Positions 25,423 to 32,973 of a DNA stretch of 64,000 bases are shown piece after piece; the stretch's first letter is position 1; every line of letters starts with the position of its first letter. Source of the DNA: Methylocystis sp. L43 (GTDB lineage Bacteria > Pseudomonadota > Alphaproteobacteria > Rhizobiales > Beijerinckiaceae); NCBI RefSeq assembly GCF_015709525.1, contig NZ_JADNRA010000024.1, positions 1-64,000 of the forward strand, written 5' to 3'. The notes under the pieces are model-generated. The model saw nothing but the letters and a program-made list of their open reading frames with translations, searched no databases and was not told where the DNA came from. The position numbers and the translations under genes are program-made.

Positions 25423-26469
25423 ATGCGCTATGCAACTATTCGCGCGCCGGAGTGGGGCGGGAATCACGGGATTTCGGCAAGTTACGTCAGGGTGCTTGAG
25501 GTGGCGTGGGCAACGAAAGTCTACAGGGCGTCGAAGAGAATAGAAGGCGCGCCCTCCTGGATTATTGCTTTGGCGTTATTCGGCGTGAGCCTGTCTGTTC
25601 GCGTGATTTTGGATCGCTGGCTCGACCCCTTAAAGTTTCTCACCTTTTATCCGGCGATCGCGGCCAGTGCGCTCCTGTGCGGCTGGCGTCAGGGCGCGAT
25701 GGTGTTGGCGCTCTCCGCTTTGTCGGGGTGGTATTTATTCTTCGAGCCGCGCAACTCGTTTTTGCTCAGAGAGCAGAACGCAACGTTCGCGTTGATCGCA
25801 TTTGTCCTCGTCGGCGGGTTCCTGCTTGTTCTCGTGGCGGGAATGGCCGATCTGATCAGGCGTCTGGAAGCGGCGCACCAGGTGCAGGTCAGCCTGTTCG
25901 GCGAGCTTCAGCATCGCGTCGCCAATAACCTCCAAATTGTCCTGGCCATGATCAGCAACGCCCGTCGGGGCGTGCTGGACGCGACGGCCGCCGAACGGAT
26001 CGCCGCCGCCGAAGATCGGATCGCGGTCATGTCGGCCCTGCATCGCCGGCTTTACGACAAAACAACCTACGAACAGGGGCTCGCGCCTATTCTTCGGGAC
26101 ATGCTGCGCAATGACTTTGGCGACCTGCCGATCCAGCTGTCGTTAGAGATTTCCCGGGACGCAAAATTGTCGGTGGATCAGATGACGGCGGCGCTTCTTC
26201 TGGTCAATGAAGCCGCGCTCAACGCTGTCAAGCACGTCTTCCAAAAAGGCGCCGGATCGAAATTCGAAGTCGCCTTGCTCAAGCTGGCGAACGGCCGTTT
26301 GCAGCTTATCGTGCGCGACGACGGGCCCGGGATCGCGCCGGCGTCTGCGGTTGCGTCTGGCTCGCTCGGCATGAGCATCATGCAGGCCTTTGCGCGTCAG
26401 CTGGGCGGATCGCTGGAGATGAACGCCTCCGCCGGCACGACGCTGATGGTGGAGTTCCCCGGCGACTAG
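25423..26469 (+). CDS. membrane sensor histidine kinase (DUF4118/HisKA_2)
   Basis: About 348 residues. Three to four membrane helices near residues 40-135 (WIIALALFGVSLSVRVIL, FLTFYPAIAASALLCG and LIAFVLVGGFLLVLVAG) match the DUF4118 sensor. They are followed by a HisKA_2 phosphoacceptor with His164 in LFGELQHRVANNLQIVLAMI and an HATPase_c domain with LLVNEAALNAVKHVF, VRDDGPGI and GSLGMSIMQAF. HisKA_2/HWE kinases commonly feed PhyR in the EcfG stress pathway. No response regulator is adjacent. Start uncertain: ATG 25423 is used, GTG codons near 25490-25500 are possible, and the upstream open frame overlaps katE. Confidence 0.82.
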   Translation: MRYATIRAPEWGGNHGISASYVRVLEVAWATKVYRASKRIEGAPSWIIALALFGVSLSVRVILDRWLDPLKFLTFYPAIAASALLCGWRQGAMVLALSALSGWYLFFEPRNSFLLREQNATFALIAFVLVGGFLLVLVAGMADLIRRLEAAHQVQVSLFGELQHRVANNLQIVLAMISNARRGVLDATAAERIAAAEDRIAVMSALHRRLYDKTTYEQGLAPILRDMLRNDFGDLPIQLSLEISRDAKLSVDQMTAALLLVNEAALNAVKHVFQKGAGSKFEVALLKLANGRLQLIVRDDGPGIAPASAVASGSLGMSIMQAFARQLGGSLEMNASAGTTLMVEFPGD

Positions 26470-26855
26470 CGGCGCAAGCGCGGCCGGGTCATGTCGGCCG
26501 TCTCATGGGCGGCGCCCGCGAGGCGTCCCTCAGCTCGATGAAGCGACGCTGGGCTTGCCGTCGAGAATGATTGCGCAAAAAGCCCCGGCCGAACCTTTTC
26601 ACCGCGCCGCAAGCGCAAAAATTCCGGCGCCGGCGCGCGAGAGAAAAAGTTCAGAAGTCGAGGGGCTGTCGCTTAAGCGCATCGGCGCCACATAGAACGA
26701 GGCGCGCCGCAGCGCACGCCGACCGACGGGTTCTCGTTGGGTAAAGCAGGCGCGATCACCATGTCTCCTTCGCCATGCGAATGCCCGCCCATGTGAAGGC
26801 CCGCTGCTCGAACGCCGTAGGGCGAAAAGCGGCGACAGAGGATGAAGGACCGCGA
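26470..26855. other. 386-base intergenic region, no gene recognised
   Basis: Between the histidine kinase and the HAD gene, both on the plus strand. No protein-coding pattern, RNA gene or strong hairpin was recognised. It probably holds the promoter of the HAD/APH pair. An open frame extends back from the HAD start to 26775 but lacks family similarity. Confidence 0.5.
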
Positions 26856-27776
26856 ATGGCGCTGAGGGAACAGATCGACGACGAACTCAGGGCGTTTCTG
26901 GCGGAGACCAATTTCACCGGAGCGGGCGCCGTCATAACGGACCTCGACGGAACTGCGGTGCATGAGTTTGAAGGGCGCATCGTCATTCCAGATCCGGTTG
27001 CTTGCGGTTTAAAGCGCCTCAATGATCTTGGCCGGCCCATTGTGCTGAACACGCTGCGGTTTCCGCTGAACGTCATCCGCACCTTCGGGCGCGAGTGGTA
27101 TTCGATCACCAATGCGCCCCTGCCGCTCGTCTCGCTCAACGGCGGCGTCGTCGGCTATCTTAGAGAAGATGCGGCTGGAGAGATCGTCTTCGAGGAGCTC
27201 GACGCTTTTCCGCTTGAGCCGCTGGAAATTGACGAGGTTCTGACGGGCGTGCGCGGGCTGCTTGAGAATGGCGTCGACGACCTTCTCATCTTCTACTACA
27301 CGCGCGACTGGATGATCGGCGAGACGATCTGGACGCCTGTCAGGGAGAAGATCCCGCATCTTCAGACAAAATACACGAGCGCGTCGTCTATCGTCTGCCT
27401 CTCGCTGGATGATCTTCGCGAGTCTTTGATGGCCCAGGACATCTGCATGATGTTTCTGCTCGTCGAAGCCCCGCAGGATCGCCTGATGGCCTATCAGCAC
27501 GTCAAGCGCTCGAATTTCGCGACGCGCAAGGGCGTCGACAAATTGTTCGGCGTGCGCGCCATTGCGGACCGGCTCGGCGTCGACCTGCAGGCCTCTGTCG
27601 GCTGCGGCGACACGCAGATGGATTCTTTTCTTTCCGGCGTCGGCCTTGCCGTCCATGTCGGGTCGCGCGATCTGGAATATAAGGGCCTGCTGCGGACGGT
27701 GAAGATTGAAAGCTCCCAGGAGCTTGGCGAATTGCTGTTTCGTCTTGGCGGCCTCGAGAGCGAGGCGCTGCAATGA
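26856..27776 (+). CDS. HAD-superfamily phosphatase (Cof/IIB-like)
   Basis: A 306-residue HAD hydrolase. Motif I is ITDLDGTAVHE with Asp29/Asp31, motif II NTLRFPLNVIR, motif III with Lys near FATRKGVDKLFGVRAI, and motif IV GCGDTQMDSFLSGVGLAVHVG. The cap lies between motifs II and III, which places it in the IIB group that includes sugar phosphatases of the sucrose-phosphatase type. The ATG at 26856 is preceded by GAAGGAC. It overlaps the downstream APH-type kinase by four bases (ATGA), suggesting both act on one metabolite, which cannot be named from sequence. Confidence 0.82.
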   Translation: MALREQIDDELRAFLAETNFTGAGAVITDLDGTAVHEFEGRIVIPDPVACGLKRLNDLGRPIVLNTLRFPLNVIRTFGREWYSITNAPLPLVSLNGGVVGYLREDAAGEIVFEELDAFPLEPLEIDEVLTGVRGLLENGVDDLLIFYYTRDWMIGETIWTPVREKIPHLQTKYTSASSIVCLSLDDLRESLMAQDICMMFLLVEAPQDRLMAYQHVKRSNFATRKGVDKLFGVRAIADRLGVDLQASVGCGDTQMDSFLSGVGLAVHVGSRDLEYKGLLRTVKIESSQELGELLFRLGGLESEALQ

Positions 27777-28714
27777 CCGCTGCGCAAGAAGCGCCAATCG
27801 ATCCGCGCAAGGCGCGATCCAATGCGGGCAAAATTATCGAGCATCACCTAGGGTCAAAGCCAAAGAGCATCGTGGCGCGCGGCGGCGGCATCACCAATTT
27901 CGTGTTCGAGGTCCGTCACGCCGAAGGCGATTTCATCGTCCGCATGAACACAACGCCGGACAAGCTAAAGGATTATCTCAAGGAGCAATGGGCGATCACC
28001 AAGGCCAGCGAGGCTGGCGTGCCGACCGCGAAAATTCTGGAGGTCGGCGCCGACATTATCGGCATGCCTTACATGGTGCTTCCGAAAGTCGAGGGACAGG
28101 AGGCGACGCATCATCCCGATCGCTTCGCAATTTTGCGTGAGATGGGGCGGCTGACCGCTCTGATCCACTCCGTCAAGACATCGGGCTTTGGCCAAACGTT
28201 TGATTGGTCGGGCAATCAGCTCTCACGCAACGACACCTGGAAGGATTACCTGCACGGCGAATTGAAAATTGAAGCGCGCGTCGACTTGCTCGATGCGCAG
28301 GACATGCTCGACTCCGGCCAGCTTAAACGGCTGAGATCGGTCGTTCGCGACATGGAGCGCTGGGACCCTTCGCCCGTCCTCAACCACGGCGACATGCGGC
28401 TGAAGAACGTGGTCGCCGACGCCTCTGGCGCGATCACCGCCGTGATTGACTGGGAGTGCTGCGCCTCCAACGTTGCGCCCTACTGGGATCTTTCAATGGC
28501 GCTTCATGATCTCTCGGTCGACGCCAAGCAGGAATTTCTGATGGGCTATGGCCTGAAGGAGGAAAAGATCCGCGAAATGGCGCCGATCATCAAGGCGATC
28601 AATCTGATCAATTACGCGCCCTATGTGGAGCGGGCCGCCGCGGAAAGGGACAAAGCTCGGCTGGAACAATATCGCACGCGCCTCTCGGGGGCGCTGGATC
28701 TATATTCGCTTTGA
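27773..28714 (+). CDS. APH-type phosphotransferase/kinase
   Basis: A 313-residue aminoglycoside-phosphotransferase-fold kinase. A Gly-rich loop (VARGGGITNFVFEV, residue ~34), the nucleotide-contacting VRMN, a PKVEG hinge, the Brenner motif VLNHGDMRLKNVV near residue 203, and the metal motif AVIDWECC are all present. Relatives phosphorylate small molecules such as choline, homoserine, sugars or antibiotics. A resistance role is unlikely in this core-like context; the coupled HAD phosphatase suggests housekeeping of a phosphorylated compound. The start is fixed by the ATGA overlap. Confidence 0.85.
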   Translation: MTAAQEAPIDPRKARSNAGKIIEHHLGSKPKSIVARGGGITNFVFEVRHAEGDFIVRMNTTPDKLKDYLKEQWAITKASEAGVPTAKILEVGADIIGMPYMVLPKVEGQEATHHPDRFAILREMGRLTALIHSVKTSGFGQTFDWSGNQLSRNDTWKDYLHGELKIEARVDLLDAQDMLDSGQLKRLRSVVRDMERWDPSPVLNHGDMRLKNVVADASGAITAVIDWECCASNVAPYWDLSMALHDLSVDAKQEFLMGYGLKEEKIREMAPIIKAINLINYAPYVERAAAERDKARLEQYRTRLSGALDLYSL

Positions 28715-28737
28715 CCGCATGCACCCTTTATCCAGTC

Positions 28738-28762
28738 GCCCTTTATAGCTCAGTGGTTGGAA
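28738..28762 (+). other. fragment resembling the 5' end of a tRNA
   Basis: GCCCTTTATAGCTCAGTGG, continuing TTGGAA, matches the acceptor strand and D-arm start of a tRNA (compare tRNA-Thr 5' ends). No anticodon stem, T-arm (GGTTCGA) or matching 3' acceptor follows in the next 80 bases. It is therefore a remnant or a chance match, not a functional tRNA. Confidence 0.4.
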
Positions 28763-28841
28763 AGCCTGGAACTGTGCTGGCGCGCGTAATATCCTGCGAC
28801 GCCGCGACGACCGCCGGTTCGCAAAGACGTGAGAGAGAAAC

Positions 28842-29357
28842 ATGTTCGACAAACTTGTCCTCGCCTTAGTTTCAATCGCGCTCATGACCGGCTTTGCATG
28901 CGCGGAGGAGCGAACCGCCGACGTCGTCGACAACAAAGGGAAGGGGATAGGCTCCATCGAGGTCAAACAGGGGCCGCATGGGGTCGTTCTGCGCGTCATG
29001 CTGCGGCCGGGCGCGCTCGCGCCGGGCTGGCATGGCGTTCATGTGCACGAAGTTGGCGACTGCTCCGACATCGAAAAATTCATGCACTCGAAGGGCCATG
29101 TCAATCCGTCAAGTGCCGAACATGGGTTCCTCAATCCCAAGGGGCCGCACCCGGCGGACCTGCCGAATGTCTATGCATATTCAGATGGCTCCGCGCAGGC
29201 GGAAATGTTCGTCGACGGCGTGTCCTTGAGCGGCGGTAAGATCAATCTCCTGGACGCGGACGGATCGGCGATCGTGGTGCATGCGAGCCCCGACGACCAC
29301 ATGTCGCAGCCGATTGGCGGCGCCGGCGCGCGTATCGCCTGCGCCGTGCTGAAGTAA
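28842..29357 (+). CDS. sodC: periplasmic Cu-Zn superoxide dismutase
   Basis: A 171-residue exported superoxide dismutase. The signal peptide is MFDKLVLALVSIALMTGFACA. Copper and zinc ligands sit in GWHGVHVHEVGDC (His-x-His and Cys), VNPSSAEHGFLNPKGPHPADLPN (two His and Asp) and IVVHASPDDH (His), with the disulfide partner Cys in RIACAVLK. It detoxifies superoxide outside the cytoplasm. It is expressed from its own promoter, after a gap of about 130 bases that includes a tRNA-like fragment. The oxidative-stress genes katE and hemerythrin are only 4 to 6 kb away. Confidence 0.95.
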   Translation: MFDKLVLALVSIALMTGFACAEERTADVVDNKGKGIGSIEVKQGPHGVVLRVMLRPGALAPGWHGVHVHEVGDCSDIEKFMHSKGHVNPSSAEHGFLNPKGPHPADLPNVYAYSDGSAQAEMFVDGVSLSGGKINLLDADGSAIVVHASPDDHMSQPIGGAGARIACAVLK

Positions 29358-29486
29358 GGTCGGCGCTGCGCGCGTGGGGGCCGCGGGCGACGAAGATGAG
29401 CATATGCCTAGGCTGTGGCGCTATGACGGGTCTAGCGGCGAGAGCCGTCTCGAACGCCACAGCGATATTGAGGCATGCGATATGGT

Positions 29487-29870
29487 CTACGAAAGCCACT
29501 CCACCGGCACATTCAACGCCTGCGCGAGCTTCGCGATGGTCTCGGGGGTTCCCGTACGGCGGCCACTTTCGAGATCGGACAGATAGCCCTGACTGATGCC
29601 TGTTTTGAAATTCAAATGGAGTTGCGTTTCGTCGCGCCAGTTGCGGATGGCTTTCAACCGACTCTCACCTCGAAGAATCGCCGCGCTGACCTCCGGGGGC
29701 AGCACGACGCCGCCGGCAGCTAATTCGGCCTTCCGTGCATCGTAAATGGCGATGTCGTCGTCATCCTCGGCCTGGCGATCGGCGCGGTCGAGGAGCGCTT
29801 CATATTCGGCCCTGGGCAACACCACCAGCTCTTCGCCGCTGGGCGTTCGAATGATCTGCGGCGCGCTCAT
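29487..29870 (-). CDS. XRE-family antitoxin
   Basis: A 127-residue DNA-binding antitoxin. Residues 1-60 (PSGEELVVLPRAEYEALLDRAD and an acidic DDDDIAIYDARKAEL segment) are the toxin-neutralising part known from this antitoxin type. A HTH_XRE domain follows at about 70-125 (LKAIRNWRDETQ, TGISQGYLSDLESGRRTGTP, IAKLAQALNVPVEWL). It starts four bases after the toxin stop codon, so the order is toxin first, as in higBA-like loci. It is expected to repress its own operon by binding the two palindromes upstream of the toxin. The ATG at 29870 is chosen; the longer open frame overlaps the toxin. Confidence 0.88.
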   Translation of the reverse strand: MSAPQIIRTPSGEELVVLPRAEYEALLDRADRQAEDDDDIAIYDARKAELAAGGVVLPPEVSAAILRGESRLKAIRNWRDETQLHLNFKTGISQGYLSDLESGRRTGTPETIAKLAQALNVPVEWLS

Positions 29871-29874
29871 AGCC

Positions 29875-30126
29875 TTAGCTCCTCTTGTAAGTCGTCGTGG
29901 CCCGGCGTCCGATGTAGATCGCCAGAATCGTGGTTGCATCCTCATCGAAAATCACCCGGTAGCCGCCAATGCGGAGGCGATAACCGGCGCGGCCTTGAAG
30001 GGCTTTCACGTCGCCTTGACCCGTCGCAGCGTAGCGGTGAAGCCCCGCCTCCACCTGCTCGCGCGCGTCTCGGGGCAGGGCGTCGAGATCTTTCGCGGCG
30101 CTCAGTGTGAGGATGATCGTCTTCAC
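29875..30126 (-). CDS. RelE/ParE-family toxin
   Basis: An 83-residue basic toxin of the RelE type, which would cleave mRNA in the ribosome unless bound by the antitoxin. The family pattern is ILTLSAAKDLDALPRDAREQ (residues 5-24), VKALQGRAGYRLRIGGYRVIF with the catalytic-type Arg residues, and AIYIGRRATTTYKR at the end. GTG at 30126 is the only usable start: a TAA lies in frame 15 bases upstream. Its candidate promoter places the transcription start at about this codon. Toxin and antitoxin are adjacent and codirectional. Confidence 0.88.
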   Translation of the reverse strand: MKTIILTLSAAKDLDALPRDAREQVEAGLHRYAATGQGDVKALQGRAGYRLRIGGYRVIFDEDATTILAIYIGRRATTTYKRS

Positions 30127-30127
30127 G

Positions 30128-30175
30128 AGCGATAATATCGCTTAGCGGCACAGATCGTCAAGCGATAATATCGCT
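30128..30175 (-). promoter_or_regulatory. toxin-antitoxin promoter with two identical palindromic operators
   Basis: AGCGATAATATCGCT occurs at 30128-30142 and again, identically, at 30161-30175; each is a perfect palindrome around one central base. Their centres are 33 bp apart, about three helical turns, so two antitoxin dimers would lie on one face. On the minus strand TTGACG (30156-30161) and TATTAT (30132-30137) form a -35/-10 pair with an 18-base spacer. The first operator covers the -10 box, and the second begins at the upstream edge of the -35 box. Confidence 0.8.
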
Positions 30176-30310
30176 CTTTCTATACCGCCGAAGTGTCGCC
30201 TAATGGCCAGCCATAGCGCCGGCCAAAATCGGCTGTGGCAGCGGGCTCTCGCGTAGATGTGGGCGGGCCGTACCCGAGATGATGAGCACTATGTCTCGCT
30301 ATAGCAAAGT

Positions 30311-31114
30311 CTATTTTTCCGATGGTTCCTTAATCGATAAACCGAGCTTAAACCAATCCGCCTCGGCAATCGGGTGCTCCACCGATTTCTGCACTTGCTT
30401 ACGGCACCAATCATAAAACTGGCGATGACCTAGCCGCAATTCCAGTCGCTCGAGCCAGTTGAGGCGCAAAAAGAAGATGTAGCGTAGCGAGCCAACTGTA
30501 AGCGTCGAATGAAAGGCGTTAGCACCTCCAGTCTTCTTGTCCCCATAGATCACCAACCCACCGTGGGCAGCATATTGATGCGGGCCAACTTCAGCGGATG
30601 TCTGCTTGTAGGTCCAGTCTTCGTCCACATCGAGCCAAACGCAGTTCGCGCTCGATTGGCCGATTGCGAAGCGGGACATGTGCAGCGGGCGGGGCGCGCC
30701 GATTTCTGCTATTTGGCAGCACAACAGCTTCGCGAAGTAGCGAAACAGGTTCAGATAGGCGTCCGAACCGACCCTATACCGGTCATCGGCGAAGACGAGC
30801 TTGGGGTTTCCACGCTTAGCCATTAGTTCACGGGCGGCTTGGTGAAAGCAGTCAAACTCGCGGTCAGCGCCTTGGGTACGCGCGTTGTTGCAAGACCCGC
30901 ACATCCGCGCAGTGAAGCGAAGGGCTTTCGACTTCACGCCCTGGACGGGTTTCATTTGATCACTCGGATTACCATCAAGCCCGATCACCATTCGGTCAGC
31001 GCCGAATTCCGCGCGTAGAGCAGACGCCTTGATCTTGTGCTCGCCCGTCAAATCTTCCGTCGAGCCGCACAAGCAGCAAGCATTTTGCTTATAGGGCTTG
31101 AAAGTTAATCCCAC
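30311..31114 (-). CDS. HNH-nuclease-like zinc-knuckle protein
   Basis: A 267-residue protein. The N-terminal ~80 residues resemble an HNH endonuclease: Cys13-x-x-Cys16 (CCLCGS), LTGEHKIKASA with Glu25-His26, and a second knuckle Cys72-x-x-Cys75 in MCGSCNNARTQG, where the Asn residues replace the usual N/H positions. The remaining ~190 residues are unrecognised, with aromatic-rich stretches (YLNLFRYFAKLL, YIFFLRLNWLERL). Base composition is less GC-rich than the flanks. It starts at GTG 31114 after GGGTGAG. It lies 87 bases from the 3' end of tRNA-Ser beside a toxin-antitoxin pair, so it is probably accessory and perhaps defence-related. Confidence 0.65.
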   Translation of the reverse strand: MGLTFKPYKQNACCLCGSTEDLTGEHKIKASALRAEFGADRMVIGLDGNPSDQMKPVQGVKSKALRFTARMCGSCNNARTQGADREFDCFHQAARELMAKRGNPKLVFADDRYRVGSDAYLNLFRYFAKLLCCQIAEIGAPRPLHMSRFAIGQSSANCVWLDVDEDWTYKQTSAEVGPHQYAAHGGLVIYGDKKTGGANAFHSTLTVGSLRYIFFLRLNWLERLELRLGHRQFYDWCRKQVQKSVEHPIAEADWFKLGLSIKEPSEK

Positions 31115-31201
31115 CCGCGCTCACCCTTTAAGGAACGCCTGGAGCATCCGCGTTGACTCGGGCAGATACCTGTCATTACCGACCAGCAATCGGCGGCAGT
31201 C

Positions 31202-31291
31202 TGGCGGAAGGGGTGGGATTCGAACCCACGGTGGAGTCGCCCCCACGCCGGTTTTCAAGACCGGTGCCTTAAACCACTCGGCCACCCTTCC
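31202..31291 (-). tRNA. tRNA-Ser(TGA)
   Basis: A complete 87-base tRNA plus encoded CCA (31202-31204). The acceptor stem GGAAGGG pairs with CCCTTCC. The anticodon stem CCGGT/ACCGG encloses loop CTTGAAA (anticodon TGA). The long variable arm (GTGGGGGCGACTCCAC) and T-loop GTTCGAATC confirm a class II serine tRNA. Confidence 0.97.
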
Positions 31292-31345
31292 GCGTCGGTC
31301 GTGATATAGCACGCGTCGTCTTTTTTTCGCGACCCGGATTTGCGC

Positions 31346-31792
31346 GTGCCCCTCTACTTCGCCTACGGCTCCAACATGGACGCCGCCGCCATGGCGGGTC
31401 GCTGCCCCCGGTCCCGGCTGCTCGGGCGGGGGCGGCTTGCCGGCTTCAGGACAATTTTGATGCCTTCAGGCTTTGTCAGCGTCGCGACGGACCGCCGCAT
31501 GAGCGTTCATGGCGTGCTGTGGGACGTCGCGGTCGGCGACGTGGCGTCGCTCGATCGCTACGAAGACGTCGCCCATGGTCTTTACGCCAAGAAAAATTTG
31601 CCGATTCTGCGCGAACCGGTCGGCTCCGTCCTGGCGCTGACCTATGTCGGCGCGCGGCCCGAGCTCGGCGCGGCGCCCCGCGGCTATTTCGAGGGGGTCA
31701 TCGCCGCGGCGCGCGCGCAAGCGCTGCCGGGCCCGTATGTCGACTATCTATCGAGCTTGCTTTCCGCTCCGCAATCAGGGCGACGATCATGA
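31346..31792 (+). CDS. gamma-glutamylcyclotransferase-like (AIG2 fold) protein
   Basis: A ~148-residue protein of the GGCT/AIG2 superfamily. The substrate-loop motif YFAYGSNMD is at residues 4-12 and the catalytic-type Glu is in LDRYEDV near residue 73; VHGVLWDV in between is also typical. True GGCTs release 5-oxoproline from gamma-glutamyl peptides. A 5-oxoprolinase operon (pxpABC) occurs 6 kb away, but no link can be shown. GTG 31346 is used, and TTG 31340 is the alternative. Its stop overlaps the panC start (ATGA), so it leads the panC-acyP-aroE run. Confidence 0.78.
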   Translation: MPLYFAYGSNMDAAAMAGRCPRSRLLGRGRLAGFRTILMPSGFVSVATDRRMSVHGVLWDVAVGDVASLDRYEDVAHGLYAKKNLPILREPVGSVLALTYVGARPELGAAPRGYFEGVIAAARAQALPGPYVDYLSSLLSAPQSGRRS

Positions 31793-32643
31793 ATGCAAAA
31801 ACGCCTATCGTCGGCGCCGTCGACGAACTGCGCCGCTATGTGCGCGCGCGCCGCGCCGCCGGCGAGCGCATCGGCCTTGTGCCGACCATGGGCGCGCTCC
31901 ACGCCGGCCATCTGTCGCTCGTGGACGCGGCGCGGCAGGCGGCGGACCGCGTCGTCGTCACGATCTTCGTCAATCCGGCGCAGTTCGGCCCGAAGGAAGA
32001 TTTCGCCCGCTATCCGCGCACGCTTGTGGCGGATGTCGAGAAGCTTTGCAGCGTCGCCGCAGATCTGGTCTTCGCGCCGTCCGTCGACGAGATCTATCCG
32101 CCGGGCTTTTCGACGAAAGTGGTGCTCGAGGGGCCGGCGACCGCCGACCTCGAAGACCGATTTCGGCCGACGCATTTTTCCGGCGTCGCGACGGTGGTGA
32201 CGAAGCTGCTCAATCAGGCGCAGGCCGACGTCGCGGTCTTTGGCGAGAAGGATTACCAGCAGCTTTTGGTGATCAAGCGTCTCGCGCGCGATCTCGACAT
32301 CGCCACCGAAATCGTCGGCGCGCCGACTCTGCGCGAGGCCGACGGCCTCGCCATGTCTTCGCGCAACGTCTATCTTTCCCGCGAGGACCGTGAACGCGCA
32401 AAGCAACTGCACGGCGCGCTGAGCGAAGCGGCGCGGCGCATCCTTGCTGGCGAGAACATCGGCGCGGCGACGGCAGGCGCGGGCGCCGCGCTTACCGAGG
32501 GGGGATTCGAGGTGGACTATCTCGAAGCGCGCCATGCCGAGACGCTGGCGCCGGTCTCCTCTCTCGAAGATGGTCCCATTCGTCTGCTGGCGGCGGCGAA
32601 GCTCGGCGCGACGCGGCTCATCGACAATATCGCGGTCCAATGA
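31789..32643 (+). CDS. panC: pantothenate synthetase
   Basis: A 284-residue enzyme that joins pantoate and beta-alanine with ATP to make pantothenate for CoA. Motifs are GLVPTMGALHAGHLSLV (the HIGH-type ATP motif, residue ~31), FVNPAQFGPKEDFARYPR, THFSGVATVVTKLLN, AVFGEKDYQQLLVI (KDYQ) and LAMSSRNVYLS (KMSK-like SSRN). The start at 31789 is fixed by overlap with the preceding stop. It also overlaps the next gene by four bases. The usual partner panB is not in the window. Confidence 0.96.
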   Translation: MNAKTPIVGAVDELRRYVRARRAAGERIGLVPTMGALHAGHLSLVDAARQAADRVVVTIFVNPAQFGPKEDFARYPRTLVADVEKLCSVAADLVFAPSVDEIYPPGFSTKVVLEGPATADLEDRFRPTHFSGVATVVTKLLNQAQADVAVFGEKDYQQLLVIKRLARDLDIATEIVGAPTLREADGLAMSSRNVYLSREDRERAKQLHGALSEAARRILAGENIGAATAGAGAALTEGGFEVDYLEARHAETLAPVSSLEDGPIRLLAAAKLGATRLIDNIAVQ

Positions 32644-32942
32644 TGAGCGATCGGGAGATCATACGGCTTTTCATCGAAGGCCGGGTGCAGGGCGTCGGCT
32701 ACCGCGCCTTTCTCGTCCGCGAGGCGCTCGCGCTCGATCTGACCGGCTGGGCGCGCAACCGGCGCGACGGCGCGGTAGAGTCGGTCGTCTCGGGGCCGCG
32801 CCCGGCGCTTGACGCGCTTATCGCTGCGGCGCGGCGGGGTCCACGGCTCGCGCGAGTCGATGCGCTGCGCGAGGAGCCGGCGGACGAAGCCGCGCTCGTC
32901 GCCTTTTGCGGCGCGGGATTTTCCGTCGCCCCTGACGCGTGA
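32640..32942 (+). CDS. acylphosphatase
   Basis: A 100-residue acylphosphatase, which hydrolyses carboxyl-phosphate mixed anhydrides. The signature RLFIEGRVQGVGYRAFL has the catalytic Arg (in GYRAF), and WARNRRDGAVESVVSG supplies the catalytic Asn. Length is standard for the family. It begins within the panC stop (ATGA) and is probably cotranscribed with panC; a second ATG follows immediately, so the exact first codon is ambiguous by one. Confidence 0.93.
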   Translation: MMSDREIIRLFIEGRVQGVGYRAFLVREALALDLTGWARNRRDGAVESVVSGPRPALDALIAAARRGPRLARVDALREEPADEAALVAFCGAGFSVAPDA

Positions 32943-32973
32943 GATGGAGACGAGACGTGGAGATGAGAACGTG

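Noticed and set aside
28738-28820. Complete tRNA gene before sodC
   Set aside because: Only the 5' acceptor and D-arm start are present; no anticodon or T-arm could be folded.
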